A stretch of 64,000 nt of DNA from Clostridiales bacterium UBA7273 (GTDB taxonomy: Bacteria; Bacillota; Clostridia; Oscillospirales; Oscillospiraceae). Below are positions 15,638-24,561 of this stretch, piece after piece. The DNA is taken from assembly GCA_002472405.1 (NCBI GenBank), contig DKRV01000043.1, positions 38,387-102,386 of the forward strand. Direction: 5' to 3'. The notes beneath the pieces were generated by a model. It did not search any database. It saw nothing but the letters and a program-made list of their open reading frames with translations, and had not been told where the DNA came from. Both the position numbers and the translations under genes were made by a program. Positions within the stretch are counted from its first letter, which is position 1. Every line of letters starts with the position of its first letter.

Positions 15638-17386
15638 GTGCAGCTGACATATGTTTTTCCGATACTTATCCTGCTTTTCATAGGGCTTTTCTTCTTTGGC
15701 TGCCCGTCCCCTGCCTCGGCGGTGATAGAAAATGCGCCGAAAAGCGCCTTCCGCCGGCGCGACGCGATAGCGCTCGGAATAATAACCGCGCTCTACACCG
15801 TGACGGCATTTATCGGTCTCGGCGATACCGACGCGCCGCAGTCGTTCCACGATTTTCGCAGCGGCGAGAGCGTGACGGTCGATCTCGGCGAGGTACGCAG
15901 CATCGACGGCATAATGCTCTATTCCGGCCTGAACGCAGGAAGCTACCGCCTTGAGCTGTCGGACGACGGCAATAGTTTCTCCGACGCCGGCAGCTTTGAG
16001 CAAAACTATGTTGCTCTGTTCAAGTGGAACGACTTTGAGCTTGACGCATCGCAGGAACTCAGCGCGCGCTATATCCGCCTGACGGCATCGGGCGATGTTC
16101 GCCTCGGCGAGCTTGCCGTTCGCAGCGGCGGCGAGCTTTTCGGCCAATGCGCCGACGCGCCGGAGCTTTTCGACGAGCAGAACACCGTGCCCGAATATCA
16201 GAGCTATTTAAACAGCACATATTTTGACGAGATATACCACGCGCGCACGGCATACGAGAACATTGAGGGCGTGTATCCGTACGAGATCTCGCATCCGCCG
16301 CTGGGCAAGCTCATCATCTCTATCGGCATTGAGCTTTTCGGCATGACGCCGTTCGGCTGGAGATTTTCCGGAGTTCTGTTCGGCGTGCTTATGCTGCCGG
16401 TGCTGTACACGCTTTTAAAGCGCATGTTCGGCTCGACGGATATCTGCGCCTGTGCAACGGCGATCTTTGCATTTGACTTCATGCACTTTTCGCAGACAAG
16501 GCTTGCAACAATCGACACCTACGTCGTGTTTTTCATCCTGCTCATGTATCTTTTCATGTATATGTACATCACCGGCGGCAGAAAACACGACCTTGCGCTT
16601 TCGGGACTGTTTTTCGGCATAGGCGCCGCGTGCAAATGGACCTGTTTTTATGCCGGAGCCGGACTTGCGGTCATATGGCTCATCCACTGGCTGCGCAATT
16701 TTGAGGTGAAGGCGTTTTTCAGAAACTGCGCGTTCTGCGTTGTTTTCTTCGTTATCGTTCCTGCGGCAATATACTACATGAGCTATTACCCCTACGGTCA
16801 GGCGAGCGGAATGCACGGAGTCGGCATGTATTTCACCTCCGACTACGCAAACCTCGTTCTGGACAATCAGAAATTCATGTTCAGCTACCACTCCGGCGTC
16901 CACACCGAGCACCCGTACTCCTCGCGCTGGTGGCAATGGGTAATAGACGAGCGGCCGATACTGTACTACCTCAAGTATTTTGAGGACGGCACGCGCTCGT
17001 CCTTCGGCGCTTTTTTAAATCCCGTGCTATGCTGGGCAGGGCTTATTGCGATGGCGATGTGCGCCGTGTTCGCGATAAAGCGGCGCGACGATGTTTCGCT
17101 GTTTATCGTCATCGGATATCTCGCGCAGCTCCTGCCATGGGTGTTCATAACGCGCACAACGTTTGAGTATCACTACTTTCCCTCGTCGGTGTTCCTCGCG
17201 CTTGCGCTCGCGCGCACGTTCCGGCTAATGAAAGATAACACAAAGGGCTGGAAATTCAACGTCTACGGGCTGACGGGGCTTGCCTGCGCACTGTTTGTCG
17301 TCTTTTACCCGGTTCTGTCCGGCGCAAGAGTCAACGCCCAGCTGGCATCAAATCTGCTTAAATGGCTGCCGAGCTGGCCGTTTTGA
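15638..17386 (+). CDS. PMT-type (GT39) dolichyl/polyprenyl-phosphate-mannose-protein mannosyltransferase with discoidin-like insert
   Basis: About 582 residues. The GTG start at 15638 follows TTGGAGG by 6 bp; an earlier in-frame TTG lies inside the ribosome site. After two N-terminal membrane helices comes a discoidin-like beta domain (residues ~70-165). The PMT catalytic domain then starts with YFDEIYHARTAYE and SHPPLGKLIIS (acidic pair plus HPP motif), followed by many helices and a C-terminal EYHYFPSSVFLALALAR. It transfers mannose from a polyprenyl carrier to secreted proteins outside the cell. The extracellular insert is a likely glycan- or peptide-binding part. Confidence 0.87.
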   Translation: MQLTYVFPILILLFIGLFFFGCPSPASAVIENAPKSAFRRRDAIALGIITALYTVTAFIGLGDTDAPQSFHDFRSGESVTVDLGEVRSIDGIMLYSGLNAGSYRLELSDDGNSFSDAGSFEQNYVALFKWNDFELDASQELSARYIRLTASGDVRLGELAVRSGGELFGQCADAPELFDEQNTVPEYQSYLNSTYFDEIYHARTAYENIEGVYPYEISHPPLGKLIISIGIELFGMTPFGWRFSGVLFGVLMLPVLYTLLKRMFGSTDICACATAIFAFDFMHFSQTRLATIDTYVVFFILLMYLFMYMYITGGRKHDLALSGLFFGIGAACKWTCFYAGAGLAVIWLIHWLRNFEVKAFFRNCAFCVVFFVIVPAAIYYMSYYPYGQASGMHGVGMYFTSDYANLVLDNQKFMFSYHSGVHTEHPYSSRWWQWVIDERPILYYLKYFEDGTRSSFGAFLNPVLCWAGLIAMAMCAVFAIKRRDDVSLFIVIGYLAQLLPWVFITRTTFEYHYFPSSVFLALALARTFRLMKDNTKGWKFNVYGLTGLACALFVVFYPVLSGARVNAQLASNLLKWLPSWPF

Positions 17387-17395
17387 TAAATTTGC

Positions 17396-17424
17396 TTGTA
17401 ATTATCGCTTTTTAGTGAGATAAT
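17396..17424 (+). promoter_or_regulatory. Candidate promoter of rpiB
   Basis: TTGTAA (17396-17401), 17 bp, GATAAT (17419-17424), 35 bp before the ATG. Confidence 0.5.
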
Positions 17425-17458
17425 AAAATGTAATATTTATTTGGAGGATCACAAAGAT

Positions 17459-17887
17459 ATGATCGCATTAGGTTCCGACCACGGCGGCTGGGCGCTCAAG
17501 CAGGAGGTCATGAAGCACCTCGACGCGCGCGGCCTTGAATACAAAGACTACGGCACTTACTCCGAGGATAGCTGCGACTATCCTGTTTACGGCAAGGCGG
17601 TCGCCCATGCGGTAGCAGACGGCGAGTGTGAAAAGGGCATCATAATCTGCGGCACCGGCATCGGTATTTCCATCACGGCAAACAAGGTCAAGGGCATCCG
17701 CGCGGCCCTCTGCGGAGACTGCTTCTCGGCCGAGATGACAAGGCTGCACAACGACGCGAACATCCTCGCAATGGGTGCAAGGGTCGTCGGCCCCGGTCTT
17801 GCGCTTAAGATCGTTGACACTTTCCTTGACACCCCCTTCTCCGGCGACGAAAGGCACGTCTGCCGCATCAAGCAGATTGAGGACTGA
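17459..17887 (+). CDS. rpiB: Ribose-5-phosphate isomerase B (or a related RpiB/LacAB isomerase)
   Basis: 142 residues from the ATG at 17459, chosen because GGAGG lies 11 bp upstream and the family begins at IALGSDHGG. Motifs: SDHGGWALKQ, the active-site segment GIIICGTGIGISITANKVKG with catalytic Cys, and RLHNDANILAMGARVVG. It interconverts ribose-5-phosphate and ribulose-5-phosphate. Followed 5 bp later by the glycoside-hydrolase-like gene. Confidence 0.93.
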   Translation: MIALGSDHGGWALKQEVMKHLDARGLEYKDYGTYSEDSCDYPVYGKAVAHAVADGECEKGIIICGTGIGISITANKVKGIRAALCGDCFSAEMTRLHNDANILAMGARVVGPGLALKIVDTFLDTPFSGDERHVCRIKQIED

Positions 17888-17892
17888 TTTAA

Positions 17893-19002
17893 TTGGCAAA
17901 CAACTCTGAGTTTTACCGCGGAAAACGCAAGAAAACCGCCCCGGCGCTGATAGCTACGATAATCATTCTGGCCGTCATTGCCTTTGCGGTCATGCTGTTC
18001 TACGGACTGCAAAAATATATAGTGGTGACAAACAGCGGCCTGCATCTTGAGATACCGTTTCTCCAGGATGACAGCGCAAAGCCCGTCCAGAGCGACGACG
18101 GCGAGGTCGTGCAGCAGAGCTTCGAGCCTGTCAACGCGCAGCTTGAGATCGGTCAGGCCGATTATTCAAACATAAAGGCCGTCGCCGGCGAAAATCTTGA
18201 TGCCGTCAAGCTCGTATACGTCCCTGCGTCCTCGGTGACAGCCTCGGGCGTTGAGTCGTATCTATCCAAGTCTCCTGATGCTACCGGCGTTCTGCTCGAT
18301 GTAAAAACGGTCACCGGAATGCTCGTCTGGGATTCGCAGGCCGATATCGCCAAGGGCTACGGCACGGCAGGCACGGTCGATCTTAAGTCCATCGTGTCCT
18401 CCTTGAAGGAGCAGGATAAGTATGTTGCCGTGCGCATGTGCTGCTTTGTCGATAACACGCTCGCTTCGCGATACACGCAGCTTGCGCTGAAAACAACCGC
18501 CGGCCAGGCTTACTCCGACTCAAACGGCGCATGGCTCGACCCGACGAACGCGACCGTAAAGAGCTACATTCTCTCGCTTTGCAGCGAGCTTTCGAAAATG
18601 GGCGTTGATGAGATCGTCCTTTTGGGCATGCGTCTGCCGGAGGCAAGCGGCCTTGAATTTGCATTTTCTTCAAGCTCGGCCGTAAAGCCCACGCCTGTCA
18701 CCGCCGTGTCCGGCTTCGGCATAAGCGTGACGCGCGCAATGCGCTCGTCCTCGACTAAGATGTCGGTGCAGCTTACGAGCAGCGCAGCCCTGCAAAACGG
18801 CTCGGACGAAGTCACCGGCCAGAGCGCCGACATTCTGCTCAAGGTATTCGACCGCGTCTACTGCTCGGCCGAAAGCGCCTCCGCCGCCGACACCGTAACA
18901 AAGGGCGCAGATTACGTCAAGCTCGGCGAAGCCAAAATGCGCATCGTTCCGATGTGCTCCGGCCAGGCCCCCACTACCGACTGCTGGGTCCTGATGGAGT
19001 GA
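17893..19002 (+). CDS. Membrane-anchored putative glycoside hydrolase (DUF4015-like TIM barrel)
   Basis: 369 residues from a TTG start. A basic N-terminus and one membrane helix (residues ~17-38, ALIATIIILAVIAFAVMLF) are followed by an extracytoplasmic domain. The segments VKLVYVPASS, TGVLLDVKTVTGMLVW, DKYVAVRMCCFVD, SNGAWLDPTNATVKSYIL and GVDEIVLLGMRLPE follow the beta/alpha pattern of the putative glycoside hydrolase DUF4015 family. Substrate unknown. It may be co-transcribed with rpiB (5-bp gap). A strong terminator follows. Confidence 0.7.
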   Translation: MANNSEFYRGKRKKTAPALIATIIILAVIAFAVMLFYGLQKYIVVTNSGLHLEIPFLQDDSAKPVQSDDGEVVQQSFEPVNAQLEIGQADYSNIKAVAGENLDAVKLVYVPASSVTASGVESYLSKSPDATGVLLDVKTVTGMLVWDSQADIAKGYGTAGTVDLKSIVSSLKEQDKYVAVRMCCFVDNTLASRYTQLALKTTAGQAYSDSNGAWLDPTNATVKSYILSLCSELSKMGVDEIVLLGMRLPEASGLEFAFSSSSAVKPTPVTAVSGFGISVTRAMRSSSTKMSVQLTSSAALQNGSDEVTGQSADILLKVFDRVYCSAESASAADTVTKGADYVKLGEAKMRIVPMCSGQAPTTDCWVLME

Positions 19003-19013
19003 TACGCAAAATT

Positions 19014-19047
19014 ATAACCGGCCGCAAATGCGGCCGGTTATTTTTTT
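19014..19047 (+). terminator. Strong rho-independent terminator
   Basis: ATAACCGGCCGC - AAAT - GCGGCCGGTTAT followed by TTTTTT; 12-bp perfect stem. Confidence 0.92.
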
Positions 19048-19070
19048 CGCGATGGGTGATTGTGAGAAAT

Positions 19071-19578
19071 TCATTTAAAATCCGGCGGAATCCATTCGTA
19101 GTCAAGTTCGCCATAATACTTCTCAACCAGAGTTCTGGACAACACCGCTTTCTTTATAAGAATACACTTTCTATAATGAAGTTCGTAAAACACCTCAGCA
19201 ACTCTAACGCGCCCATTTTCTCTCAATGGTATATATCGTTTATGGCCTTTGAGTGTCATTACAATTGCCGGTCCAGTATCTGTATAACCTATGCCCACTT
19301 GATCGATATCTTTCCAATCAGCTCTGCGCGTTTTAATTCCAAAGCTGTACTGCACAATGCCATCTTCGTTCAATCGGAAGCAAACAGTTCCCAAGTAATA
19401 CATAACTGCTACCGAAAGAACCAACCAAAGTGGCATACGCACCAGATTAAGCGGAAGATCATCAAAGGCACCAAATGCAAACATCTCAGCAGCAACAGGA
19501 GTACTTATCAATGCTATTATAAAATATTCGCGTTGAGGCCAAACGAAATTTCCATCATTCCCGGTTATTTTTTCTCAT
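19071..19578 (-). pseudogene. Small membrane/PH-like hypothetical protein with apparent frameshift near its start
   Basis: The frame ending at 19071 encodes about 146 residues from a weak TTG at 19511: two hydrophobic stretches, then a beta-rich domain (DGIVQYSFGIKTRRADWKDI). A well-placed ATG at 19578 with GGGGG 7 bp upstream opens a different frame that stops after 7 codons. Dropping one A from the A6 run (19568-19573) joins it in frame as MRKITGNDGNFVWPQ and so on into the main frame. So this is either a frameshifted gene, a slippage site or a base-call error. Family not recognised. AT-richer than its surroundings. Confidence 0.55.
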
Positions 19579-19598
19579 CTTGGTGCCCCCAACGCAAT

Positions 19599-20099
19599 CT
19601 ATCTTGTTTTAATAACAGCCTCAAGCCTTTTCATATATCTCTTAACCATCAGCGAAAACCCGATATTCACCATAGCGTGACACACCAGCAGCATTTCCAT
19701 CGGAAGCATTAGCAATAGCACATTGGGAATAGCACCACTTAAGACTTCGCATAGCGCAAAAACAATTTCAAATACTATCAGAAATAAGTATAGGAATTTC
19801 AAAAAAATTCTTTCCGCTCTGCTCATTTCGAAAAGCAGTACTATCTCCGAACCATTTTCTGCTTTGTTGATGCAGATATTTGTAGTCGGGGCAAAGCTGT
19901 TATAATATAGCCCTACATTGCGGCTGCATTTCGACTCGATCAGACTCCCCTCGTACATCACCGAGCACTTACCAAGAGCATATTCTTGAGCCAGCCTATT
20001 AATTATCGTTACACATTGCTCTGGTGTATATGTGCTATGTATAAGCTTTTGGGTCGACATATGAAATAACACATTCATATATAGGTGTTTATAGTCCAC
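19599..20099 (-). CDS. Hypothetical two-helix membrane protein
   Basis: 166 residues. A soluble N-terminal region (residues 1-95) with three cysteines, then two hydrophobic helices (IFLKFLYLFLIVFEIVFAL; VLLLMLPMEMLLVCHAM) and a basic C-terminus (KRYMKRLEAVIKTR). Not recognised. It lies 20 bp upstream of the frameshifted gene and 14 bp downstream of the next hypothetical gene on the same strand, so the three probably form one operon. Base composition is visibly more AT-rich than the flanking housekeeping genes, which hints at separate acquisition. Confidence 0.65.
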   Translation of the reverse strand: MDYKHLYMNVLFHMSTQKLIHSTYTPEQCVTIINRLAQEYALGKCSVMYEGSLIESKCSRNVGLYYNSFAPTTNICINKAENGSEIVLLFEMSRAERIFLKFLYLFLIVFEIVFALCEVLSGAIPNVLLLMLPMEMLLVCHAMVNIGFSLMVKRYMKRLEAVIKTR

Positions 20100-20113
20100 T
20101 CATCTCACTCCTA

Positions 20114-20731
20114 TCAACCGAGTTGCTGCGTTTCACCGTCACTTACAAGATAATAATCATCTTTGAAGCTGCCAAGGTGGAAATAAATAAAACCTGTATG
20201 AGCTATGCGAATAACATTAGTGTTAATGTTGTTCCCGTTTCCATCAAAAACGCCAATATTTCCCGCTGTCTCGGTTGACACCGAGCCTTGAACATAGTAG
20301 TCGCTCGTACCACTGACTTTGTATGTATTAAAGAGTCCGTTTTGGGTAAAAACATGTGCCACTCTGCTGCGCGAAAAGTACAATGGCAATTTGTAGTCAG
20401 CACCCGATTTGAGAAATACACAGTCTTTAAACGTCCCTTGACTGTCGGAATAAACGACAAAGCAAGAGTCGTTGCCATAGATGATCTCCTCAATCTCCCC
20501 TGCACAAAAGTACTTAAATGCGTTTTCAGGCGAGCTGAAATCAGTCACTAAATTTTCAGGTGGGAACATGCTGACTGCAGTTGTAATGACTATCGAGAAA
20601 ACTGCGCCGATAATCGCAGATTTTTTTGTGCTGCATTCAGCAACCGCGTGAAAGAAAAAATATATAACCGCAAGTATAAGAATCAGAAGAATTATTCGTA
20701 AAATATAGAAGGTCATAATTACTGTCTCCAA
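20114..20731 (-). CDS. Hypothetical membrane-anchored protein
   Basis: 205 residues. Two N-terminal helices (residues ~6-28 and 38-55), then a beta-rich extracytoplasmic domain with many Tyr/Phe/Gly (GTSDYYVQGSVSTE). First gene of a three-gene minus-strand set of unknown membrane proteins. An in-frame ATG five codons in (MTFYILRIILL) is an alternative start. No family recognised. Confidence 0.65.
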   Translation of the reverse strand: METVIMTFYILRIILLILILAVIYFFFHAVAECSTKKSAIIGAVFSIVITTAVSMFPPENLVTDFSSPENAFKYFCAGEIEEIIYGNDSCFVVYSDSQGTFKDCVFLKSGADYKLPLYFSRSRVAHVFTQNGLFNTYKVSGTSDYYVQGSVSTETAGNIGVFDGNGNNINTNVIRIAHTGFIYFHLGSFKDDYYLVSDGETQQLG

Positions 20732-20813
20732 ATCAGGTTCGTATACTTCGCCGTCAACAACTTATCATTTTTATAATACTAATCCCCCATCATTCTGTCA
20801 AGTGCAGGAAAAA

Positions 20814-20846
20814 TAACGGCCACGCAGGGAAGCTGCGTGGCCGTTA
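20814..20846 (-). terminator. Terminator after the ricT operon
   Basis: TAACGGCCACGCAG - GGAAG - CTGCGTGGCCGTTA, a perfect 14-bp stem with TTTTT after it on the minus strand. Confidence 0.88.
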
Positions 20847-20866
20847 GCTTTATTTACTTGCAAATA

Positions 20867-21358
20867 TCACTCGCCGTCATCCGGCGTAGGGGTCGCTGGA
20901 GCAGGTGTCGGCGTAGGGACTGCTTTCTTAACAAAAGTTGCGATGATACTGTGATCTTCTGTGACGTTTGACAGCTCATAGCTCTCGATAGCGCCCATAT
21001 CCTTACCGTCGACCGATACCGACTGGATCTCATACCCCTCATTGGGTATGAAGTTGATCTTCACGCTCTCCCAGTCTTCAACCGCGAGGCTGCCGCTGGG
21101 ATCAGTTGTGCCGCCGTTGCCGGCCGTAACGAGAACGGTGTGTGTTCCTCCGGTCTTTGCGGTATCCTTGTCGCCGGCGGGCGCTGCGCTTTCGGCAACG
21201 GCCTTGTCGTTGGACTGAACCGAGCCGGGCTTGAAGTCAAAGCAGCCGTCGGCCGCGACGACGACCACCGTCAGCACAGCCAGAACGCAGAGGATGCCGG
21301 TTATTATCCACTTTGTTTTCATGCTCATTCCGCTTTTGTTATTGCTTTTTTTACTCAT
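20867..21358 (-). CDS. Membrane-anchored protein with one InlB B-type repeat domain
   Basis: 163 residues. A basic N-terminus plus one helix (residues ~13-35, TKWIITGILCVLAVLTVVVVA), a Ser/Ala/Lys linker, then an InlB/bacterial-repeat beta domain (VTAGNGGTTDPSG; NEGYEIQSVSVDGKDMG; SIIATFVK) and a Pro/Thr-rich tail (TPTPAPATPTPDDGE). GGAGG ribosome site. It starts 19 bp after the ricT stop, so it is co-transcribed with holB-ricT, an unusual partner. Probably extracellular; role unknown. Confidence 0.75.
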   Translation of the reverse strand: MSKKSNNKSGMSMKTKWIITGILCVLAVLTVVVVAADGCFDFKPGSVQSNDKAVAESAAPAGDKDTAKTGGTHTVLVTAGNGGTTDPSGSLAVEDWESVKINFIPNEGYEIQSVSVDGKDMGAIESYELSNVTEDHSIIATFVKKAVPTPTPAPATPTPDDGE

Positions 21359-21377
21359 ATCTCAGCCTCCGGGAATA

Positions 21378-22637
21378 CTATTGATTCTGCGCCTGTCCGC
21401 CCTTATTTTTTGGCTTGCCGCGGTGATAATAGCGGCGGTTTGAGCGCTTCTTCTCGCCGTCCGGGCTTTTGGCCTGCTGCTGCGGCTTCGGCTGCTCGGC
21501 GGAAACGCTCTGCTCGGCAGGCTTCTTTCCGCCGCCGCGGCGATTTCTCGGCTTTGGCTTTGCGGTGGTCTTCTTCTCTTCCGCAGAAGGTGCCTGTGCA
21601 GACTGAGGCGCCGGTTTTGCATCGCTCTGAGGCGTCTTTCCGCCTCTGCGCGAGCGGCGGCTGCGGCTGCGCTTTTTCTGTTCATGTGTGCTTTCTTTCT
21701 CCTTGGCTGCATCGTCATCGGCAAACAGCTGCGGCAGCTTCCAGATATCCTGCTCCTCTTCTTCCTCTTCCGGCTCGGGGATGTACTTGAGCACCGAGGG
21801 AGGAGTCTCACCATCCTTGGGGCGGCCTCCGGGCACTGCCGCAACTTCAACAGCCCGATAAGTCTTTACCGTATCGTCGCCCTCGCCGTCGAGCTTTACC
21901 TTTACCATCTGGCGCAAAAGATTTACCTGCGTAACAATGCCGTAGCCTGCCGGAGTTTCTACAAACGCGCCCTGCTTGGGCACATTTTTTGTAAGCTCCT
22001 CATAGGCCTCCTGCTCGTATCTCAGGCAGCACATAAGCCTGCCGCAGCTGCCGGATATCTTCCCGGGATTGAGAGACATCGACTGTACCTTCGCCATTTT
22101 TGTGGAAACCGGCTGGAACTCATCGATAAACTGGCTGCAGCAGAACGGTCTTCCGCAGATGCCGAGTCCGCCGAGCATTTTCGCCTCGTCGCGAACGCCG
22201 ATCTGCCTCAGCTCTATTCTGTTGCGGAATATACCTGCAAGGTCCTTTACCAACTCGCGGAAGTCGACCCTTCCGTCGGAGGTGAAAAAGAACATCGTCT
22301 TGTTGCCTTCGAAGTTGCACTCAACATCAACGAGCTTCATGTCAAGGCCGTGCTCGGCGATCTTCTGCTGGCATATCTCGAACGCTTCCTTTTCGCGCTG
22401 CTTGTTTATTTCCGCAACGCGAAGATCGTCGCGCGTCGCGACCCTGACAACCGGGCGCAGCGGCTGCACAACCGAATCGTCCTCGACCTCGTGGTTGCCG
22501 CGGAAGCAGTCGGCTATCTCAAGGCCCTTGCTGGTTTCTACAATGACCTGCTGGCCGGTCTTTACGATCTTTCCGTTCGGGGAAAAATAATAACTCTTTC
22601 CACGGTTTTTAAATTTAACGCTTATAACTTCAGTCAA
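21378..22637 (-). CDS. ricT: PSP1-domain protein RicT (YaaT) with long basic C-terminal tail
   Basis: 419 residues. The conserved part (residues 1-270) has the cysteine motifs LGGLGICGRPFCCSQF and GSCGRLMCCLRYE, as in RicT of the RicA-F-T complex that binds Fe-S clusters and affects RNase Y activity, competence and sporulation in Bacillus. Residues ~310-419 are a low-complexity, Arg/Lys/Pro/Gln-rich tail (KKRSRSRRSRRGGK; RRYYHRGKPKNKGG), much longer than in Bacillus and likely nucleic-acid binding. It overlaps holB by 8 bp, as in other Firmicutes. Confidence 0.92.
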   Translation of the reverse strand: MTEVISVKFKNRGKSYYFSPNGKIVKTGQQVIVETSKGLEIADCFRGNHEVEDDSVVQPLRPVVRVATRDDLRVAEINKQREKEAFEICQQKIAEHGLDMKLVDVECNFEGNKTMFFFTSDGRVDFRELVKDLAGIFRNRIELRQIGVRDEAKMLGGLGICGRPFCCSQFIDEFQPVSTKMAKVQSMSLNPGKISGSCGRLMCCLRYEQEAYEELTKNVPKQGAFVETPAGYGIVTQVNLLRQMVKVKLDGEGDDTVKTYRAVEVAAVPGGRPKDGETPPSVLKYIPEPEEEEEEQDIWKLPQLFADDDAAKEKESTHEQKKRSRSRRSRRGGKTPQSDAKPAPQSAQAPSAEEKKTTAKPKPRNRRGGGKKPAEQSVSAEQPKPQQQAKSPDGEKKRSNRRYYHRGKPKNKGGQAQNQ

Positions 22638-23406
22638 TTGCTTTCCTCGTTTCCGCTGCCGACCTGACCGCCAGCAGCCCCAGAATGTGTTTCACACCCG
22701 TATTGACCGTCTGATACTCCATGCAGCGGTCAACGAGCCGTATAATATCCATTATGCGCATTTTATCCTGCTGCGACGCAAGAAGCGCGGCATAGCGCCG
22801 CTTGAGCGCGAGCAGAAACTCGCCGAGCGAGCGAGCGTCAAGGCCCTCATGCGCAAAGCACCACGCGGTAAGCCCCGGAGTGTCGCCCTTTCGCTCGATA
22901 GCGACAAATTCATCGGCCATAGCCGCCGCGTTTTCGTCCTCCGCATCCTCCTCGCCGGCGCAGCTCACAAGCACGCAGCGCGAGCGCACGGTGACCAGCA
23001 GTCGCTCGGGATTGGATACGCACAGGATGAAATGAACGCCCTTCGGCGGCTCCTCAAGTATCTTCAGCGCAGCGTTCTGCGCCTGCTCGTTCATGGTGTC
23101 GGCGTCTTTTATGATATATACCTTTTCGGCGGCCTCGTTCGGCAGAATGTAGGCGTCGGCGCCCATTGCGCGCACCTGATCTACCAGTATCTCCTTTTTC
23201 TGCTTGCCCTTATCGTCGGTTATGCGCTCGACGACGGCAAGATCGGGGTGCACGCGCGCCTTGACCTTCCTGCAATCGCGGCACACTCTGCAGGGCCGCT
23301 CGCCCTCACTCTGGCACAGCATCTTTTCGGCAAGGTAAAAGGCCTTGCCCATTCGCGCATTCTCCGACGCCGAGGACACTATATATGCATGCGACAGTTT
23401 TTCCAT
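22630..23406 (-). CDS. holB: DNA polymerase III subunit delta' (clamp loader)
   Basis: 258 residues, shorter than the usual 320. It has the zinc-type cysteines CRVCRDCRKV (a fourth Cys lies just upstream), then VDQVRAMGADAYILPNEAAE and the clamp-loader signature ALKILEEPPKGVHFILC. The N-terminus starts at YIVSSASENARMGKAF, without a clear Walker A, as expected for a delta' subunit. The start follows GGAGG. It pairs with ricT in a conserved order. Confidence 0.93.
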   Translation of the reverse strand: MEKLSHAYIVSSASENARMGKAFYLAEKMLCQSEGERPCRVCRDCRKVKARVHPDLAVVERITDDKGKQKKEILVDQVRAMGADAYILPNEAAEKVYIIKDADTMNEQAQNAALKILEEPPKGVHFILCVSNPERLLVTVRSRCVLVSCAGEEDAEDENAAAMADEFVAIERKGDTPGLTAWCFAHEGLDARSLGEFLLALKRRYAALLASQQDKMRIMDIIRLVDRCMEYQTVNTGVKHILGLLAVRSAAETRKAID

Positions 23407-23517
23407 AGTATCCTCCGAAAAAATATTTAATCAGTTTATTTTACTCTTTTCAGTGTTTTAAGTCAACAAAAAGTGCGCATTCCGTTATACGGCAGCACTT
23501 GCGCGCATATTGACGCA

Positions 23518-23547
23518 AAAAATCCCGCCCTGTCGGGCGGGATTTTT
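23518..23547. terminator. Bidirectional terminator between holB and acpP
   Basis: AAAAATCCCGCCC - TGTC - GGGCGGGATTTTT, 13-bp stem, A-run and T-run on both sides. Confidence 0.9.
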
Positions 23548-23559
23548 CGTGGTTTATAA

Positions 23560-23787
23560 TTACTGTCTTGCTTCGATGTACTCAATGATCTTGCCGACGG
23601 TGGCCAGCTCTGCTGCATCCTCATCGGGGATCTGCACGCCGAACTCGTCCTCAACGGACATGATCAGCTCGACAACGTCAAGCGAATCCGCGCCGAGGTC
23701 ATCAACGATATTGGTGTCAGCGTTAATGCTGTCGGCGGATACTTCAAACTGCTGTGCAAGAATCTGCTGAATCTTTTCAAGTATCAT
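23560..23787 (-). CDS. acpP: Acyl carrier protein
   Basis: 75 residues, acidic. The phosphopantetheine attachment motif is GADSLDVVELIM with the modified Ser at about residue 36. Carrier of acyl chains in fatty-acid synthesis. GGAGGA ribosome site. 24 bp downstream of khpB on the same strand, so probably at the end of the rpmH-yidC-khpB transcript. Confidence 0.96.
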   Translation of the reverse strand: MILEKIQQILAQQFEVSADSINADTNIVDDLGADSLDVVELIMSVEDEFGVQIPDEDAAELATVGKIIEYIEARQ

Positions 23788-23811
23788 TTTAGTTCCTCCA
23801 ATATACGGATT

Positions 23812-24561
23812 TTACGCCCATTCGCGGCTCTGCGGCTTGTTGCCGTTGTTCTGCGGCCGATCATAGGACACGACGACGCGGCGGTTAGGCTCCGTTCCGG
23901 TCGAGCTGGTGGTAACGCCCTCGTAATCCTGAAGGGCGGCGTGGATAATGTGACGCTCGTAGCTGTTCATCGGCTCAAGTGCCATGCTGCGCTTATACTT
24001 TATGACCTTTGCAGCCATCTTCTCGGCAAGACGTACAAGCGATTCCTCGCGCTTTGCGCGATAGCTCTCCGCGTCAACGCAGATGTGCATGTGCTTGTCG
24101 CTTCCGCGATTGATGACGTAGTTGGTCAGGTGCTGGATGGCGTCGAGAGTCTCGCCCCTGCGGCCGATGACAGCTCCCATATTCGCTCCCGAGAGATTAA
24201 CGGCAATGCTCTTGCCGTCGCGACGGCTGATCTCGATATTTGCCTTAACTCCCATGCGCTCAAGAAGTCCTGCGAGGAAAGCTCTGATATCGGCAAACTC
24301 GCCGTCATCGGCAGGCTTTTCGGCCGCCTTCACGGGAGCTTCGGCCTCAACGGGAGCCGGCTCGGCTTCGACTTCGGGCTCATCCGGAGCTTCATACTCG
24401 ACACGCACGACTGCGGGCGAAGCGCCTATGCCCAGGAAGCCGGATTTTGCACGCTCAACGACCGTTACGGAAACATCGTCGCGCTCAAGTCCGAGTTCCT
24501 TCAGGGCTGCGGCGATGGCTTCATCCTCGGTGCGGCCTGTGGTTTCCAAAGACTTTATCAT
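23812..24561 (-). CDS. khpB: RNA-binding protein KhpB/Jag (SpoIIIJ-associated)
   Basis: 249 residues. A Jag_N domain (residues 1-55, TGRTEDEAIAAALKELGL), an acidic Ala/Pro/Glu linker, a KH domain (GAVIGRRGETLDAIQHLTNY) and a C-terminal R3H domain (ALEPMNSYERHIIHAALQ). In Gram-positives this protein partners KhpA and links RNA binding with cell division and elongation. It overlaps yidC by 4 bp, the conserved order. Confidence 0.95.
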   Translation of the reverse strand: MIKSLETTGRTEDEAIAAALKELGLERDDVSVTVVERAKSGFLGIGASPAVVRVEYEAPDEPEVEAEPAPVEAEAPVKAAEKPADDGEFADIRAFLAGLLERMGVKANIEISRRDGKSIAVNLSGANMGAVIGRRGETLDAIQHLTNYVINRGSDKHMHICVDAESYRAKREESLVRLAEKMAAKVIKYKRSMALEPMNSYERHIIHAALQDYEGVTTSSTGTEPNRRVVVSYDRPQNNGNKPQSREWA

